From Verrucomicrobiota bacterium (GTDB lineage Bacteria; Verrucomicrobiota; Verrucomicrobiia; Chthoniobacterales; UBA10450), in contig QHNF01000093.1 in assembly GCA_003218345.1 (NCBI GenBank), positions 1,299 through 11,081 of the forward strand: 9,783 nt of DNA. The letters are read 5' to 3'. A program made the position numbers and the translations under genes. The number at the start of each line of letters is the position of its first letter. Position 1 is the first letter of the stretch. Shown here in pieces: positions 1 through 7,391 of this stretch. The notes below the pieces were generated by a model, which saw nothing but the letters and a program-made list of their open reading frames with translations, was not told where the DNA came from and did not search any database.

Positions 1-53
1 CGTCATTCGGATTTCGTCATTCCTTCGTCATTAGACAGTCGTGGTTCGTCATT
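1..53. repeat. Short irregular CGTCATT repeat cluster
   Basis: The heptamer CGTCATT occurs at 1-7, 15-21, 26-32 and 47-53. The last three copies extend to TTCGTCATT. Spacing is irregular (starts 14, 11 and 21 bases apart), so this is not a regular tandem array, and it may continue beyond the left edge. One more CGTCATT sits at 682-688. No gene is visible here. It looks like low-complexity intergenic repeat DNA. Confidence 0.6.
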
Positions 54-67
54 TCATTCATGATTGA

Positions 68-96
68 TTGACAACTCACTAAGGCGCCCAAATTTG
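68..96 (+). promoter_or_regulatory. Possible promoter for the small exported protein gene
   Basis: A perfect -35 hexamer TTGACA lies at 68-73. The best-spaced -10 region is only AT-rich (AAATTT/AATTTG around 90-96) and is a poor match. The start codon at 101 is so close that a transcript from this promoter would begin almost at the ATG, and no Shine-Dalgarno sequence is visible before it. A leaderless message is therefore possible. The -35 is seen; the rest is inference. Confidence 0.3.
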
Positions 97-100
97 TCTT

Positions 101-508
101 ATGTTTAATTCAATAACAAACAAACCCACGGTTCTTGGGATCGCGGTCATTGCGACATTCATAGCCGCGTTGGCAGTTGCTCCGCTCGCCGTCGCACAGG
201 AGCACGAGCACGGCAGTGATGCGGCCGCTTCGAAAGAAGTGTCCGGCGAAGTGGTCGATATGATGTGCTATGTCGATCATAATGCCGTCGGCGAAAAACA
301 TGGCCAGTCCTGCGGGGCAAAGTGCGTCAAGAGTGGTGGACCGGTCGGTATCGTCAGCGAGGGCAAAGCATATCTGGTGGTTGGAGAACACAAGCCAATC
401 AACGATCAACTCGCCGAATACTGTGGCAAAAGCATCACCGTGAAAGGCAAGCTCGCTGAGCGTGGCGGCATCGCCATGATCGAGAACGCCGAGATCATTA
501 AGAAATAG
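101..508 (+). CDS. Small exported four-cysteine protein, function unknown
   Basis: This is a 135-residue protein that I do not recognise by name. The N-terminus is a clear Sec signal peptide: a polar start with Lys8, a hydrophobic stretch at about 11-31, and a likely cleavage site after Ala-Val-Ala near residue 32. The mature protein begins with a His-rich segment (EHEHG). A conserved-looking core follows: Cys56 in DMMCYVDH, then EKHGQSCGAKC with Cys71 and Cys75, then Cys108 in EYCGK. The C-terminal part (about 85-135) has alternating beta-strand-like segments, including SITVKGKLAERGGIAMIENAEI, reminiscent of a small OB-like barrel. The His residues plus the CxxxC and two further Cys could bind a metal or form disulfides in the periplasm; this is inference. 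The gene appears monocistronic, because the next gene is convergent. The start at 101 is chosen because it gives the complete signal peptide. Confidence 0.85.
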   Translation: MFNSITNKPTVLGIAVIATFIAALAVAPLAVAQEHEHGSDAAASKEVSGEVVDMMCYVDHNAVGEKHGQSCGAKCVKSGGPVGIVSEGKAYLVVGEHKPINDQLAEYCGKSITVKGKLAERGGIAMIENAEIIKK

Positions 509-528
509 TTGTAGCATAGGCTTCCAGC

Positions 529-718
529 CTGTGGGGCCGGCGGGCGCTCGCCTGCCGGCTATACCTTAAACCAGCCGTGCAGCAATGCACGCCCACGTCC
601 GAATACGAGGCACGCGCGTTGCTCCAGTGCTACACCGCACGAGCGCAAAAACGCATGAGTGACCGCAAAACTGCTCCGTTGCGTCATTCGGCAGGTGAGA
701 CGCCCGCCTGCCCCACAG
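529..718. repeat. Long-range inverted repeat with nested hairpins in the intergenic gap
   Basis: This annotates the 235-bp gap between the convergent genes ending at 508 and 744. CTGTGGGGCCGGCGGG at 529-544 matches the reverse complement of 703-718 at 15 of 16 positions. Nested local hairpins are present. Bases 536-545 pair with 550-559 around the loop GCTC, with one G-T wobble, and 690-695 (GGCAGG) pairs with 707-712 (CCTGCC). No run of T follows any stem, so a standard intrinsic terminator is not supported. The unit may be a dispersed repeat or a structured 3' region shared by the convergent transcripts. No ORF of note lies inside. Confidence 0.6.
576..591. other. Hairpin with GCAA tetraloop
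   Basis: CGTGCA at 576-581 is perfectly complementary to TGCACG at 586-591 and encloses GCAA, a GNRA-type tetraloop, on the plus strand. It sits inside the larger inverted repeat of the 509-743 gap. As a plus-strand RNA it would form part of the 3' untranslated region of the upstream small gene. Whether it is functional is unknown. Confidence 0.4.
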
Positions 719-743
719 ACAAGATGTCTAAACCACGCGGCTT

Positions 744-3700
744 CTATTTGTAGTACGGCCGCAATGAAACGCGAAGCTTCCCCACTTTGAGAATTGTTTC
801 AATTTTCAAATCAGGGACCGAATCATCGGAAAGCTTGCGAATGTCGCCTGCTTCCAGCGCTGCCAGCGGCAAGCCGTCACGAAATAGAATGCGATTGGAC
901 GTCAATGCAGCAATTCGCGGCCCCGGAGTGAGAATACCTTGCAAATTGAGCGGATCGGCTGCGCTGAGCGTGATCAGCTCGTGATTTGGAGACTTTTTGC
1001 GGATGGAACGCAGCAAACCGATGGCTTCAGGTAAAGCGAATTGTTCCCCGCTGACTCCGCCGACAAAATAACCGCCGCGAATCTCGCCGCGCGCTTCCCA
1101 GCGCCGGTAAATGCGGGCTAACTGATACCATGTTACGGAAAAACTTTCGCGCTCGAGCAAACGGCGAAACACAACGCCGTAACGGCGCAGCAAAATGCGG
1201 GCAAATTTTTCAGCTGCAGCGTCGCTGGCAGACGCTTCGGCCCCATCGCCCGATAATTGCGTTCGAAGCAAAGACCATCGGCCTGCGAATTCGATGCTCG
1301 CGAGGTTTGTTTTGCGTCGGCGTTTTCCTTCGTTCCGTCCGAAGGTTGGCCGTTTGTTGGACGGGACCAGAAGCGCGCGCAATCCATCGAAACTGTCGGA
1401 CGTGACAACGCCGAGAGCGGCGAGTTGCGACAAGGCTTCTTCCACTTGAGATGGCAACAACCCGGTTCGGCGAACAAGTTCGGTAAAGAAAAGAGCACCG
1501 CCGGTTCTCAGCATATCGAATACAGTTTGTGCACCCGCGGAAAGTTCCGTTCCTGAATTCGTTTGAGCTAATTGGAGCCAGTCACTGAGATTCTCCCGCT
1601 GATAAAGCGCGATGGGACTTGTCCGCAACGGCGCAGATGCCCGACTTTTTGGATTTTGCGGGGAGCTCAAGCGTCCCCAGCCGACGCGGCCGGAAAAGCA
1701 AAGACGATCGAGCCATTCCGGATCGTAGTCGGCGACCCGCGCGGTAAACACCGCCGGTTCCCATGCGGCGAGCGGCAGCTCACAACCGTCTAGCTGCTCC
1801 ACGACGGACTGCAAACCTTCCGGACCTTGTATGCGATGTTCGGCATCTGCTCGTTGCCATGCAAAAAGAAAACGATAAAAATCCTGCGGCGAAACCGGCT
1901 CAATTTCCGCGCGCAGTCGATCGATGGTAAGCCGATGAATTCGCGCGAGCAATCGCCGGTCACACCATTCCTGCTCGCTCGCGTCGGGGTGAAATTTGCC
2001 GCGCAGAACGAACCCTTCGGCTTCGAGGGCCAGCATTGCGGCGTCAATTTCTGGATGCGATAACACCAATGTTTCGGTGAGCGTCTCAGCAGTAACTGGT
2101 CCACAGACTTCCATTCGTCCGCGAATCAATTCGCGAATCCCATCGGCGCGCTCCCAGATTTGTCGTCGCGCAGATTCAGGCGCCACCAACTCAGGCTCCA
2201 GCATAGCCCCCGCATAAATCGTTTTCAGCATCGACAATCGCTCCGCCGCCGCCCAACAGGTTTTTCCTCCAAATTGAAATCGGGTTGCTCGATTGGAGGC
2301 AACGAGCTCTTCCAGCAAATGCTCTGCGGCCGCGCCGTTTGCTTCATGACGGATCGAAATAGTGCGCGCAATTTCTTCTGGCGTCATTAAGCCGAGCAGC
2401 ATCAGCGCATCGTGCAATTCATCCGCGTTAGTCGCGTCCGGCCATGCTTCCTTCTGCACTTTGTCGATTGCGACCGCGTCGAGAACACCGAGCCCGGCGT
2501 CGCCATTTCTTTCCGAAGCGCGACGTGTGTAAACAGCCTGCGTGCGGCGCTCTTCGAGAGGCGCATTATCAAGAAACGCATATGGTCGCGCGTTTAGAAT
2601 CTCGGAGGCAAGCGGGGATGGCTCCGGTAAATCACGCGCGACGCAGCGGATTTTGCCGCTCTCGATCTTGCGCAACACTTCTTCCAAGCCATCAATGTCC
2701 ATCGCTTCCGTGAGGCAGTCGTCAATCGTCTGTTTCACCAGTGGATGATCGGGAATCTCGCGGTCGCCGACGATGTGTTCCAGGCAAGCGAGTTGGTCGG
2801 GAAAAACTGCGGCCAAAAGATTTTCCGATTCCATGCGCTGCAACGGCGCCGCGATCTTCGCGCCGCCACGAAAGCGCGGAACCGCCAGCGATCGCGTCGC
2901 ATTCCAGCGCCAGCGGATGGTGAACATCGGCGCATCCAGCAATGCTTGAACGAGCAGGTCTCGAACGGTTTTTGCATTCAGGTAGCGGAAAACTTCTTCC
3001 AGCGGAAATGAGTGCTGAGTGCCGAGCGAAATCACGATGGCATCATCCGTAGCTGCCGCTTGAAGCTCGAAATTGAACGACCGGCAAAAACGCTTTCGAA
3101 GCGCCAGGCCCCAGGCGCGATTGATGCGATTACCGAACGGCGAGTGAAGCACAAGTTGCATTCCGCCCGATTCGTCGAAGAAACGCTCCATCAGCAGCGT
3201 CTGCTGTGAAGGAATTGTTCCGAGGGTGCGATAAATCTCTGCGAAGTACGCGACGGTTTGTTCAGCCGCGTCCGCTGGCAATTGAATTTCCCTATTGAGC
3301 CATTCACGAACATCTTTGCTACCGGCCAACAGCGTCTCAATTTCCATCCGCAAATCGGACACAGCACGCGACAACTCCGCCGTCCGAGCTGGCGCTTCCC
3401 CCAGCCAAAAGGGAACTCCGGGCGGCTGACCTCTGGCATCCTCGACGCGCACAACGCCGGAATTGACCCGCAAGATTCGCCACGATCTGTTGCCAAGCTG
3501 GAAAATGTCGCCAGCCAAACTTTCAACGGCAAAGTCTTCATTGACCGTGCCGACGAAAGTTTCTGATGGCTCAAGAATCACGCGATAATCGGCGTTGTCC
3601 GGGATTGCGCCACCAGAAGTCAACGCAACCAGCCGCGCACCGCGACGGCCGCGCAAACGACGATTCACCGCGTCATGATGGATCAAGGCCGCGCGTCTGC

Positions 3701-5099
3701 CGCGCTTCGTGCTGAAGCCTTCGGCGAGCATTTTCATCACGCTTTCGAATTCTTCGCGCGCGAGATTTCGATATGGCCAAGCTGAGCGGATGAGCCCGAG
3801 CAATCTATCTTCGTCCCAATCCGCGCTGGACGTCGCTGCCACGATTTGCTGCGCGAGGACATCCAGCGGCTTTTCTGGAATCAGCAAACGATCGAGATCA
3901 CCACGTCGAACACAGCGTAACAGCGCTGCGCATTCGACCAGTTCATCGCGGCTTAACGGAAAGATTCGACCCTTCGGCAACCCGCCACGCTTGTGCTCGG
4001 CGCGACCGACTCGTTGCAGCAGCGCGGCAATTGAGCGCGTCGCGCCGAGCTGGCAAACGAGATCAACCGCGCCGATATCGATTCCAAGCTCCAGCGAAGC
4101 CGTCGCAACGAGCGCCTTTAACTCGCCGCGTTTCAATCGGTCTTCCGCATCGAGACGCAACTTGGCAGAAAGACTTCCGTGATGCGACGTGACGACGTCC
4201 CCGTCGAGCAGTTCACTCAGATGATGCGTCACGCGCTCAGCCATGCGGCGTGTGTTAACGAACACCAGGGTGGTCCGGTGCGCCTGAATCAATTCCGCCA
4301 GACGGGAATAGACTTCCTTCCAGACTTCATTCGACATCACCGCTTCAAGTGGGGATTTTGGAAGCTCCACCGCCAGATCGAATGCGCGCTGGTGGCCGAT
4401 GTCGATGATCGCGCAGTCAGGATCGCCAGCCTCGTCCACTCCGCACGCGCCGACCAAAAATCGCGCAACTTCCTTGATCGGCTTTTGTGTCGCAGATAAA
4501 CCGATCCGCTGAAGCGGGCGTTTTGTTAGAGCAGCGAGCCGTTCAACGCTCAGTGCGAGGTGCGCGCCCCGACGGTCGTCCACAACCGCATGAATTTCGT
4601 CCATGATAAGCGTCCGCGTCGTACCCAACATGCGCCGGCCGGAGTCCGAGGTGAGCAGCAGATATAACGATTCCGGCGTGGTAACGAGAATGTGCGGCGG
4701 TTTCTTAACGAGTGCCTGCCGTTGCGCAGCAGTCGTATCGCCAGTGCGAACTTCAGCGCGCACATCGATCTCGCGCCCGTCTATTTCACCCAACAGCGTG
4801 CGAATCCCAGCGAGCGGTTCTTGAAGATTCTTGCGGATATCGTTGCTCAACGCTTTCAGCGGCGAGACGTAAACGACTTGCGTTTCATCCGGTAAATCCG
4901 CCTGCGCGCCTTCGCGGAACAACGCGTCGAGCGACGCCAGAAATGCCGCCAGGGTTTTGCCTGAACCCGTCGGCGCAGAAATCAGCACGTGCCGGCCGGA
5001 TTGGATTGCCGGCCAGCCGCGCACTTGCGGTTCAGTCGGTGAACCGAACGTTTGTTCGAACCACTGCGCAACGGCGGGATGAAATCGGAAGGGCTGCAT
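744..5099 (-). CDS. lhr: Lhr-type ATP-dependent superfamily 2 helicase, full length
   Basis: The product has 1451 residues when started at the ATG at 5099. Helicase motifs appear in order: TEPQ and following at about 22-32, Walker A APTGSGKT 42-49, TTPESL 140-145, DEIH box 167-170, SAT 202-204, [11 protein letters not shown] 333-343 and [12 protein letters not shown] 362-373. A winged-helix region follows, then a segment ending in [13 protein letters not shown] (Trp540) that matches the beta-barrel part of Lhr, and a DEAD-associated region around 620-800 with [18 protein letters not shown] at 651-668. The Lhr core ends near 860 and a roughly 590-residue C-terminal extension follows, including [18 protein letters not shown] from 1342. 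Family knowledge: Lhr enzymes are cytoplasmic 3'-5' single-strand DNA translocases that unwind DNA or RNA:DNA duplexes and are linked to DNA repair. The frame is open up to 5207, but the extra 36 residues lie partly over a palindromic repeat and do not resemble Lhr, so 5099 is preferred. No good ribosome site is visible. Confidence 0.95.
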   Translation of the reverse strand: MQPFRFHPAVAQWFEQTFGSPTEPQVRGWPAIQSGRHVLISAPTGSGKTLAAFLASLDALFREGAQADLPDETQVVYVSPLKALSNDIRKNLQEPLAGIRTLLGEIDGREIDVRAEVRTGDTTAAQRQALVKKPPHILVTTPESLYLLLTSDSGRRMLGTTRTLIMDEIHAVVDDRRGAHLALSVERLAALTKRPLQRIGLSATQKPIKEVARFLVGACGVDEAGDPDCAIIDIGHQRAFDLAVELPKSPLEAVMSNEVWKEVYSRLAELIQAHRTTLVFVNTRRMAERVTHHLSELLDGDVVTSHHGSLSAKLRLDAEDRLKRGELKALVATASLELGIDIGAVDLVCQLGATRSIAALLQRVGRAEHKRGGLPKGRIFPLSRDELVECAALLRCVRRGDLDRLLIPEKPLDVLAQQIVAATSSADWDEDRLLGLIRSAWPYRNLAREEFESVMKMLAEGFSTKRGRRAALIHHDAVNRRLRGRRGARLVALTSGGAIPDNADYRVILEPSETFVGTVNEDFAVESLAGDIFQLGNRSWRILRVNSGVVRVEDARGQPPGVPFWLGEAPARTAELSRAVSDLRMEIETLLAGSKDVREWLNREIQLPADAAEQTVAYFAEIYRTLGTIPSQQTLLMERFFDESGGMQLVLHSPFGNRINRAWGLALRKRFCRSFNFELQAAATDDAIVISLGTQHSFPLEEVFRYLNAKTVRDLLVQALLDAPMFTIRWRWNATRSLAVPRFRGGAKIAAPLQRMESENLLAAVFPDQLACLEHIVGDREIPDHPLVKQTIDDCLTEAMDIDGLEEVLRKIESGKIRCVARDLPEPSPLASEILNARPYAFLDNAPLEERRTQAVYTRRASERNGDAGLGVLDAVAIDKVQKEAWPDATNADELHDALMLLGLMTPEEIARTISIRHEANGAAAEHLLEELVASNRATRFQFGGKTCWAAAERLSMLKTIYAGAMLEPELVAPESARRQIWERADGIRELIRGRMEVCGPVTAETLTETLVLSHPEIDAAMLALEAEGFVLRGKFHPDASEQEWCDRRLLARIHRLTIDRLRAEIEPVSPQDFYRFLFAWQRADAEHRIQGPEGLQSVVEQLDGCELPLAAWEPAVFTARVADYDPEWLDRLCFSGRVGWGRLSSPQNPKSRASAPLRTSPIALYQRENLSDWLQLAQTNSGTELSAGAQTVFDMLRTGGALFFTELVRRTGLLPSQVEEALSQLAALGVVTSDSFDGLRALLVPSNKRPTFGRNEGKRRRKTNLASIEFAGRWSLLRTQLSGDGAEASASDAAAEKFARILLRRYGVVFRRLLERESFSVTWYQLARIYRRWEARGEIRGGYFVGGVSGEQFALPEAIGLLRSIRKKSPNHELITLSAADPLNLQGILTPGPRIAALTSNRILFRDGLPLAALEAGDIRKLSDDSVPDLKIETILKVGKLRVSLRPYYK

Positions 5100-5164
5100 G
5101 AATGCGAAAAACCAATTTAGGCGGTGACCCGAGAAAGAAAAGCTGTGGCAGAGGCTTGAGGCAG

Positions 5165-5246
5165 CTGTAGCCGCGTCTCTGTGAGACGCGTGGCGCGCGG
5201 GTTCCAACTTCTCAGTGCCGCGCTTCGCACAGCGAAGCGGCTACAG
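5165..5246. repeat. Compound palindromic repeat element between the glycosyltransferase and lhr
   Basis: The 82-bp unit is bounded by perfect 10-bp inverted repeats: CTGTAGCCGC at 5165-5174 and GCGGCTACAG at 5237-5246. Inside are two perfect 8-bp stems with 3-base loops: CGCGTCTC/GAGACGCG at 5172-5179 and 5183-5190, and CGCTTCGC/GCGAAGCG at 5221-5228 and 5232-5239. No transposase is present. It resembles a REP/BIME-type or MITE-like mobile palindrome. On the minus strand its right end reads CTG TAG, and this TAG is the stop codon of the glycosyltransferase gene. Confidence 0.75.
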
Positions 5247-5954
5247 GCGCACGCGCAGCGCGATCACTTCGCGCAACATCCCCAGGCTATCGTGAAAGAA
5301 GCGGACTTTGCTGCCCTCAGCGTGATTCCAGCGCACCGGAATTTCCCGGATTCGCAATCCAGCACGCCGCGCCAGATAAAGCAGCTCAACATCAAAGGCG
5401 AAGCCGTCAACGCGAGCGGCCTCAAGAATTGGACGACAAACATCGAGGCGAAATGCTTTGAAACCGCATTGTGTGTCCCAAAACGGCAGGCCAGTGGCAC
5501 AGCGTACGAGCAAGTTAAAAACGCGACCGGCATACTCGCGACGCCAGGGTTGGCGGATGCCAATTAGTTTGCGATCCAGCGCGCGCGAACCAAAACCGAC
5601 ATCGATATCGCCATTTGCAATCGGCTCGATCAGTTTCGGTGTCTCTCCCAGCGGCGTGGAAAGGTCCGCGTCGAAAAACAGTCCGATTGGCTTTCGGGCC
5701 GCTAACAGTCCTGTACGCACAGCGGCGCCCTTGCCGCGATTCGGAAAATTCTCAAGGAAGCGGGTTGCGATCTTTGCGAACTTCAACCTTTCTCGCGCGA
5801 TTGCGCCAGTGGCATCGGTTGATCCGTCATTCACGACGATCAACTCACTTTCCGGCGCGTCGGCGGCAAGATAATCAAGCGTAAGGAGGAGCGTTTCCCC
5901 GATGCGCGCCGCTTCGTTAAAGCAAGGAATGACGACGGAAAAGGGCGGAAGCAT
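5241..5954 (-). CDS. Family 2 glycosyltransferase, polyprenyl/dolichyl-phosphate sugar synthase-like
   Basis: This 237-residue GT-A fold enzyme has motifs VVIPCFNEA (7-15), VNDGSTD (41-47), NRGKGAAVRTG (72-82), FFDADLSTP with the DAD metal and nucleotide-sugar site at 95-97, GSR (122-124), DTQCGFKAFR (160-169) and FDVELLYLARRAG (187-199). This set is typical of dolichyl-phosphate glucosyl/mannosyltransferase relatives, which move a sugar from a nucleotide donor to a lipid phosphate at the cytoplasmic face of the membrane. No transmembrane segment is visible at either end, so the protein is probably soluble or peripheral. The exact sugar and acceptor cannot be read from sequence. The start is well placed because the first catalytic strand begins within ten residues; no purine-rich ribosome site precedes it. 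The gene follows the asparaginase by 115 bases, and its stop codon lies inside the palindromic element downstream. Confidence 0.9.
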   Translation of the reverse strand: MLPPFSVVIPCFNEAARIGETLLLTLDYLAADAPESELIVVNDGSTDATGAIARERLKFAKIATRFLENFPNRGKGAAVRTGLLAARKPIGLFFDADLSTPLGETPKLIEPIANGDIDVGFGSRALDRKLIGIRQPWRREYAGRVFNLLVRCATGLPFWDTQCGFKAFRLDVCRPILEAARVDGFAFDVELLYLARRAGLRIREIPVRWNHAEGSKVRFFHDSLGMLREVIALRVRL

Positions 5955-5970
5955 GGGGGGAGCGTGGAGT

Positions 5971-6056
5971 GTTGAAGCGTTAAAAGGTTAAGCGTTGAAG
6001 CGTTGCAACTTTGAACTGCTAATGAGATTGCAACCGCTTCACGGTTCAACGCTTAA
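5971..6056. repeat. GTTGAAGCGTT direct and inverted repeat cluster
   Basis: GTTGAAGCGTT occurs directly at 5971-5981 and 5994-6004. TTAAGCGTTGAA at 5988-5999 is perfectly inverted at 6045-6056 (12 bp). Inside, GTTGCAA at 6002-6008 is inverted at 6028-6034 (7 bp). The segment can therefore form a long imperfect hairpin between the asparaginase and glycosyltransferase genes. There is no T run, so I do not call a terminator. It looks like a dispersed intergenic repeat of the host lineage. Confidence 0.65.
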
Positions 6057-6069
6057 ACGAGTCACGAAC

Positions 6070-7149
6070 TCATTTGTAAATCTCGACGACAAGCTTGCCG
6101 TTTGGATCAACATAGCCTCGGTACATTCCAGAGGTGTTAAACGGCAGGGCTATGTTGCCTTCACGGTCAATGGCGATCAATCCGCCGGTACCGCCGAGCC
6201 TAGCTACTTTATCCAGAACACTCTGCGCGGCTTCCTTGAGCGACATTCCGCGATATTCCATCAGCGCCGAAACATCGTGACCGACGGTTGCGCGAATAAA
6301 ATATTCGCCGTCGCCCGTGGCGGAGACGGCACAGGTGGCATTGTTTGCATAAGTGCCCGCGCCAATTACGGGCGAATCACCTACGCGGCCGGGCCGCTTG
6401 TTGGTAGTGCCGCCAGTTGAAGTCGCTGCGGCGAGGTCGCCATGCGCATCGAGCGCGACAGCACCCACCGTTCCATGTCGATCCTGATCAGTAATGGCCA
6501 AACCTTTACCGCCGCCACCTGTGCGGTTTTTTTCCGCGGCTTTGATTTTTTGCAAAGCGTCCCAGCGCTCCGGCGTGTAAAAATATTTTTGATCCACGAG
6601 CTCAATCCCGTTTTCCTTCGCGAACGCCTCTGCCCCTTCGCCATCCATCATCACGTGTCCTGATCTTTCCGTGACCAGCCGCGCCAGGCTCACAGGATTT
6701 TTGATGTGTTTTAGAGCGGCGACCGCGCCTGCGTTGAGCGTTTTGCCATCCATAATGGCTGCGTCCATCTCGTTCGTGCCGACGCTTGTAAACACGGCGC
6801 CTTTGCCTGCATTAAAATGTGGATCATCCTCGAACACGCGCACAGCGGCTTCCGTCGCATCGAGGCTTGACCCACCGCGCTTCAAAATTTCGTAACCCGC
6901 CGCCAGCGCACGCTCCAGCCCGGCGCGATATTCGCGCTCTCTTTCCGGCGTAATCTTGCTGCGCTCGATAGTTCCGGCGCCTCCATGGATCACCAGCCCG
7001 ACTTTTTCGTCTTGCATTTTTCGCTGATCATCTGACCGCAGTTCATTTGCAGCAGGCGGTAAAGCTAACTGGTCCTGAGCAAACACCAGCGCCCCGGCAC
7101 TAAATAGCGCGAGGACAAAGAAGCAATTCGTTATGCGAAACAATTTCAT
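6070..7149 (-). CDS. Secreted type 2 (plant-type) L-asparaginase / isoaspartyl peptidase
   Basis: This 359-residue N-terminal nucleophile hydrolase is expected to self-cleave and then hydrolyse isoaspartyl dipeptides and L-asparagine. A signal peptide covers about residues 1-24, with a hydrophobic core FFVLALFSAGALVFA and cleavage before QDQ, so the enzyme should act in the periplasm. A short linker follows, then VIHGGAGTI (53-61), GGSSLDATEAAVRVFED (92-108) and NAGKGAVFT (113-121). The autoproteolysis site is HGTVGAVALD with nucleophile Thr227. As I recall the E. coli enzyme (EcAIII, IaaA), Thr227, Thr245, Arg255, Asp258 and Thr278 line up with its Thr179, Thr197, Arg207, Asp210 and Thr230 at a constant offset of 48, so the active site looks complete. 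The Gly-rich, Lys-containing stretch just before Thr227 (about 202-218) is the usual flexible linker at the end of the alpha subunit. The protein is longer than the approximately 320-residue cytoplasmic relatives because of the signal peptide and linker. No strong ribosome site is seen. Confidence 0.95.
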   Translation of the reverse strand: MKLFRITNCFFVLALFSAGALVFAQDQLALPPAANELRSDDQRKMQDEKVGLVIHGGAGTIERSKITPEREREYRAGLERALAAGYEILKRGGSSLDATEAAVRVFEDDPHFNAGKGAVFTSVGTNEMDAAIMDGKTLNAGAVAALKHIKNPVSLARLVTERSGHVMMDGEGAEAFAKENGIELVDQKYFYTPERWDALQKIKAAEKNRTGGGGKGLAITDQDRHGTVGAVALDAHGDLAAATSTGGTTNKRPGRVGDSPVIGAGTYANNATCAVSATGDGEYFIRATVGHDVSALMEYRGMSLKEAAQSVLDKVARLGGTGGLIAIDREGNIALPFNTSGMYRGYVDPNGKLVVEIYK

Positions 7150-7171
7150 GTCATGCTATTTTGGTTCGTCC

Positions 7172-7200
7172 AGAATAGCCGTCGATATTTCGTGTGTGAC
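7172..7200 (-). promoter_or_regulatory. Weak candidate promoter for the asparaginase gene
   Basis: On the minus strand, GTCACA (7200-7195) and TATTCT (7177-7172) are separated by 17 bases. Each matches four of six consensus positions. Transcription would start near 7165, leaving a leader of about 15 bases before the ATG at 7149. Chance matches this good are common, so confidence is low. Confidence 0.22.
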
Positions 7201-7226
7201 GTTTATCTCGCCCCCGCCGCGGCTTG

Positions 7227-7268
7227 GTATCTTCATGATACTCCGTAACCGGCGGCTTGCGCCACCGG
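7227..7268. repeat. Two adjacent palindromes in the divergent intergenic region
   Basis: This covers the middle of the 242-bp gap (7150-7391) between the divergent asparaginase and mlaE genes. GTATC at 7227-7231 is inverted as GATAC at 7237-7241 around TTCAT. CCGGCGGC at 7249-7256 pairs with GCCACCGG at 7261-7268 around TTGC with one mismatch. The first could be an operator; the second looks like a dispersed intergenic palindrome. I see no convincing promoter for the plus-strand operon in the rest of the gap. Confidence 0.4.
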
Positions 7269-7391
7269 CTAATTTGCACACGATCTTTCAGGTCTGGTCA
7301 TTTGCGTCTTTGGCTAAGCGTCAACTGTCCAATAGTCGCCCCGTCAAGTTTATGCTTTTCCCCACCGGGAAGTGAGGCAACGTTCCCCGCG

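Noticed and set aside
1..53. CRISPR-like array
   Set aside because: The repeats are only 7-9 bases long with irregular 4-14 base gaps, and no cas genes are present.
110..517. 135-codon minus-strand frame opposite the small exported protein gene
   Set aside because: It mirrors the plus-strand gene almost end to end. The plus-strand product has a signal peptide and a coherent conserved-looking core, while the antisense product has no recognisable features.
536..559. Intrinsic terminator after the small exported protein gene
   Set aside because: The stem is strong and GC-rich, but no run of T follows it on either strand.
3709..4182. 157-codon plus-strand frame inside lhr
   Set aside because: It lies opposite conserved helicase motifs of lhr. 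Its product is a Ser/Arg-rich string typical of antisense frames in moderately GC-rich DNA.
5100..5207. 36-codon N-terminal extension of lhr
   Set aside because: The added residues cross part of the palindromic repeat and resemble no Lhr N-terminus. The ATG at 5099 directly precedes the typical start of the helicase domain.
7257..7391. 45-codon N-terminal extension of mlaE starting at TTG
   Set aside because: The extension falls in the divergent intergenic region, overlaps a palindrome and is not MlaE-like. The ATG at 7392 gives a family-typical length.
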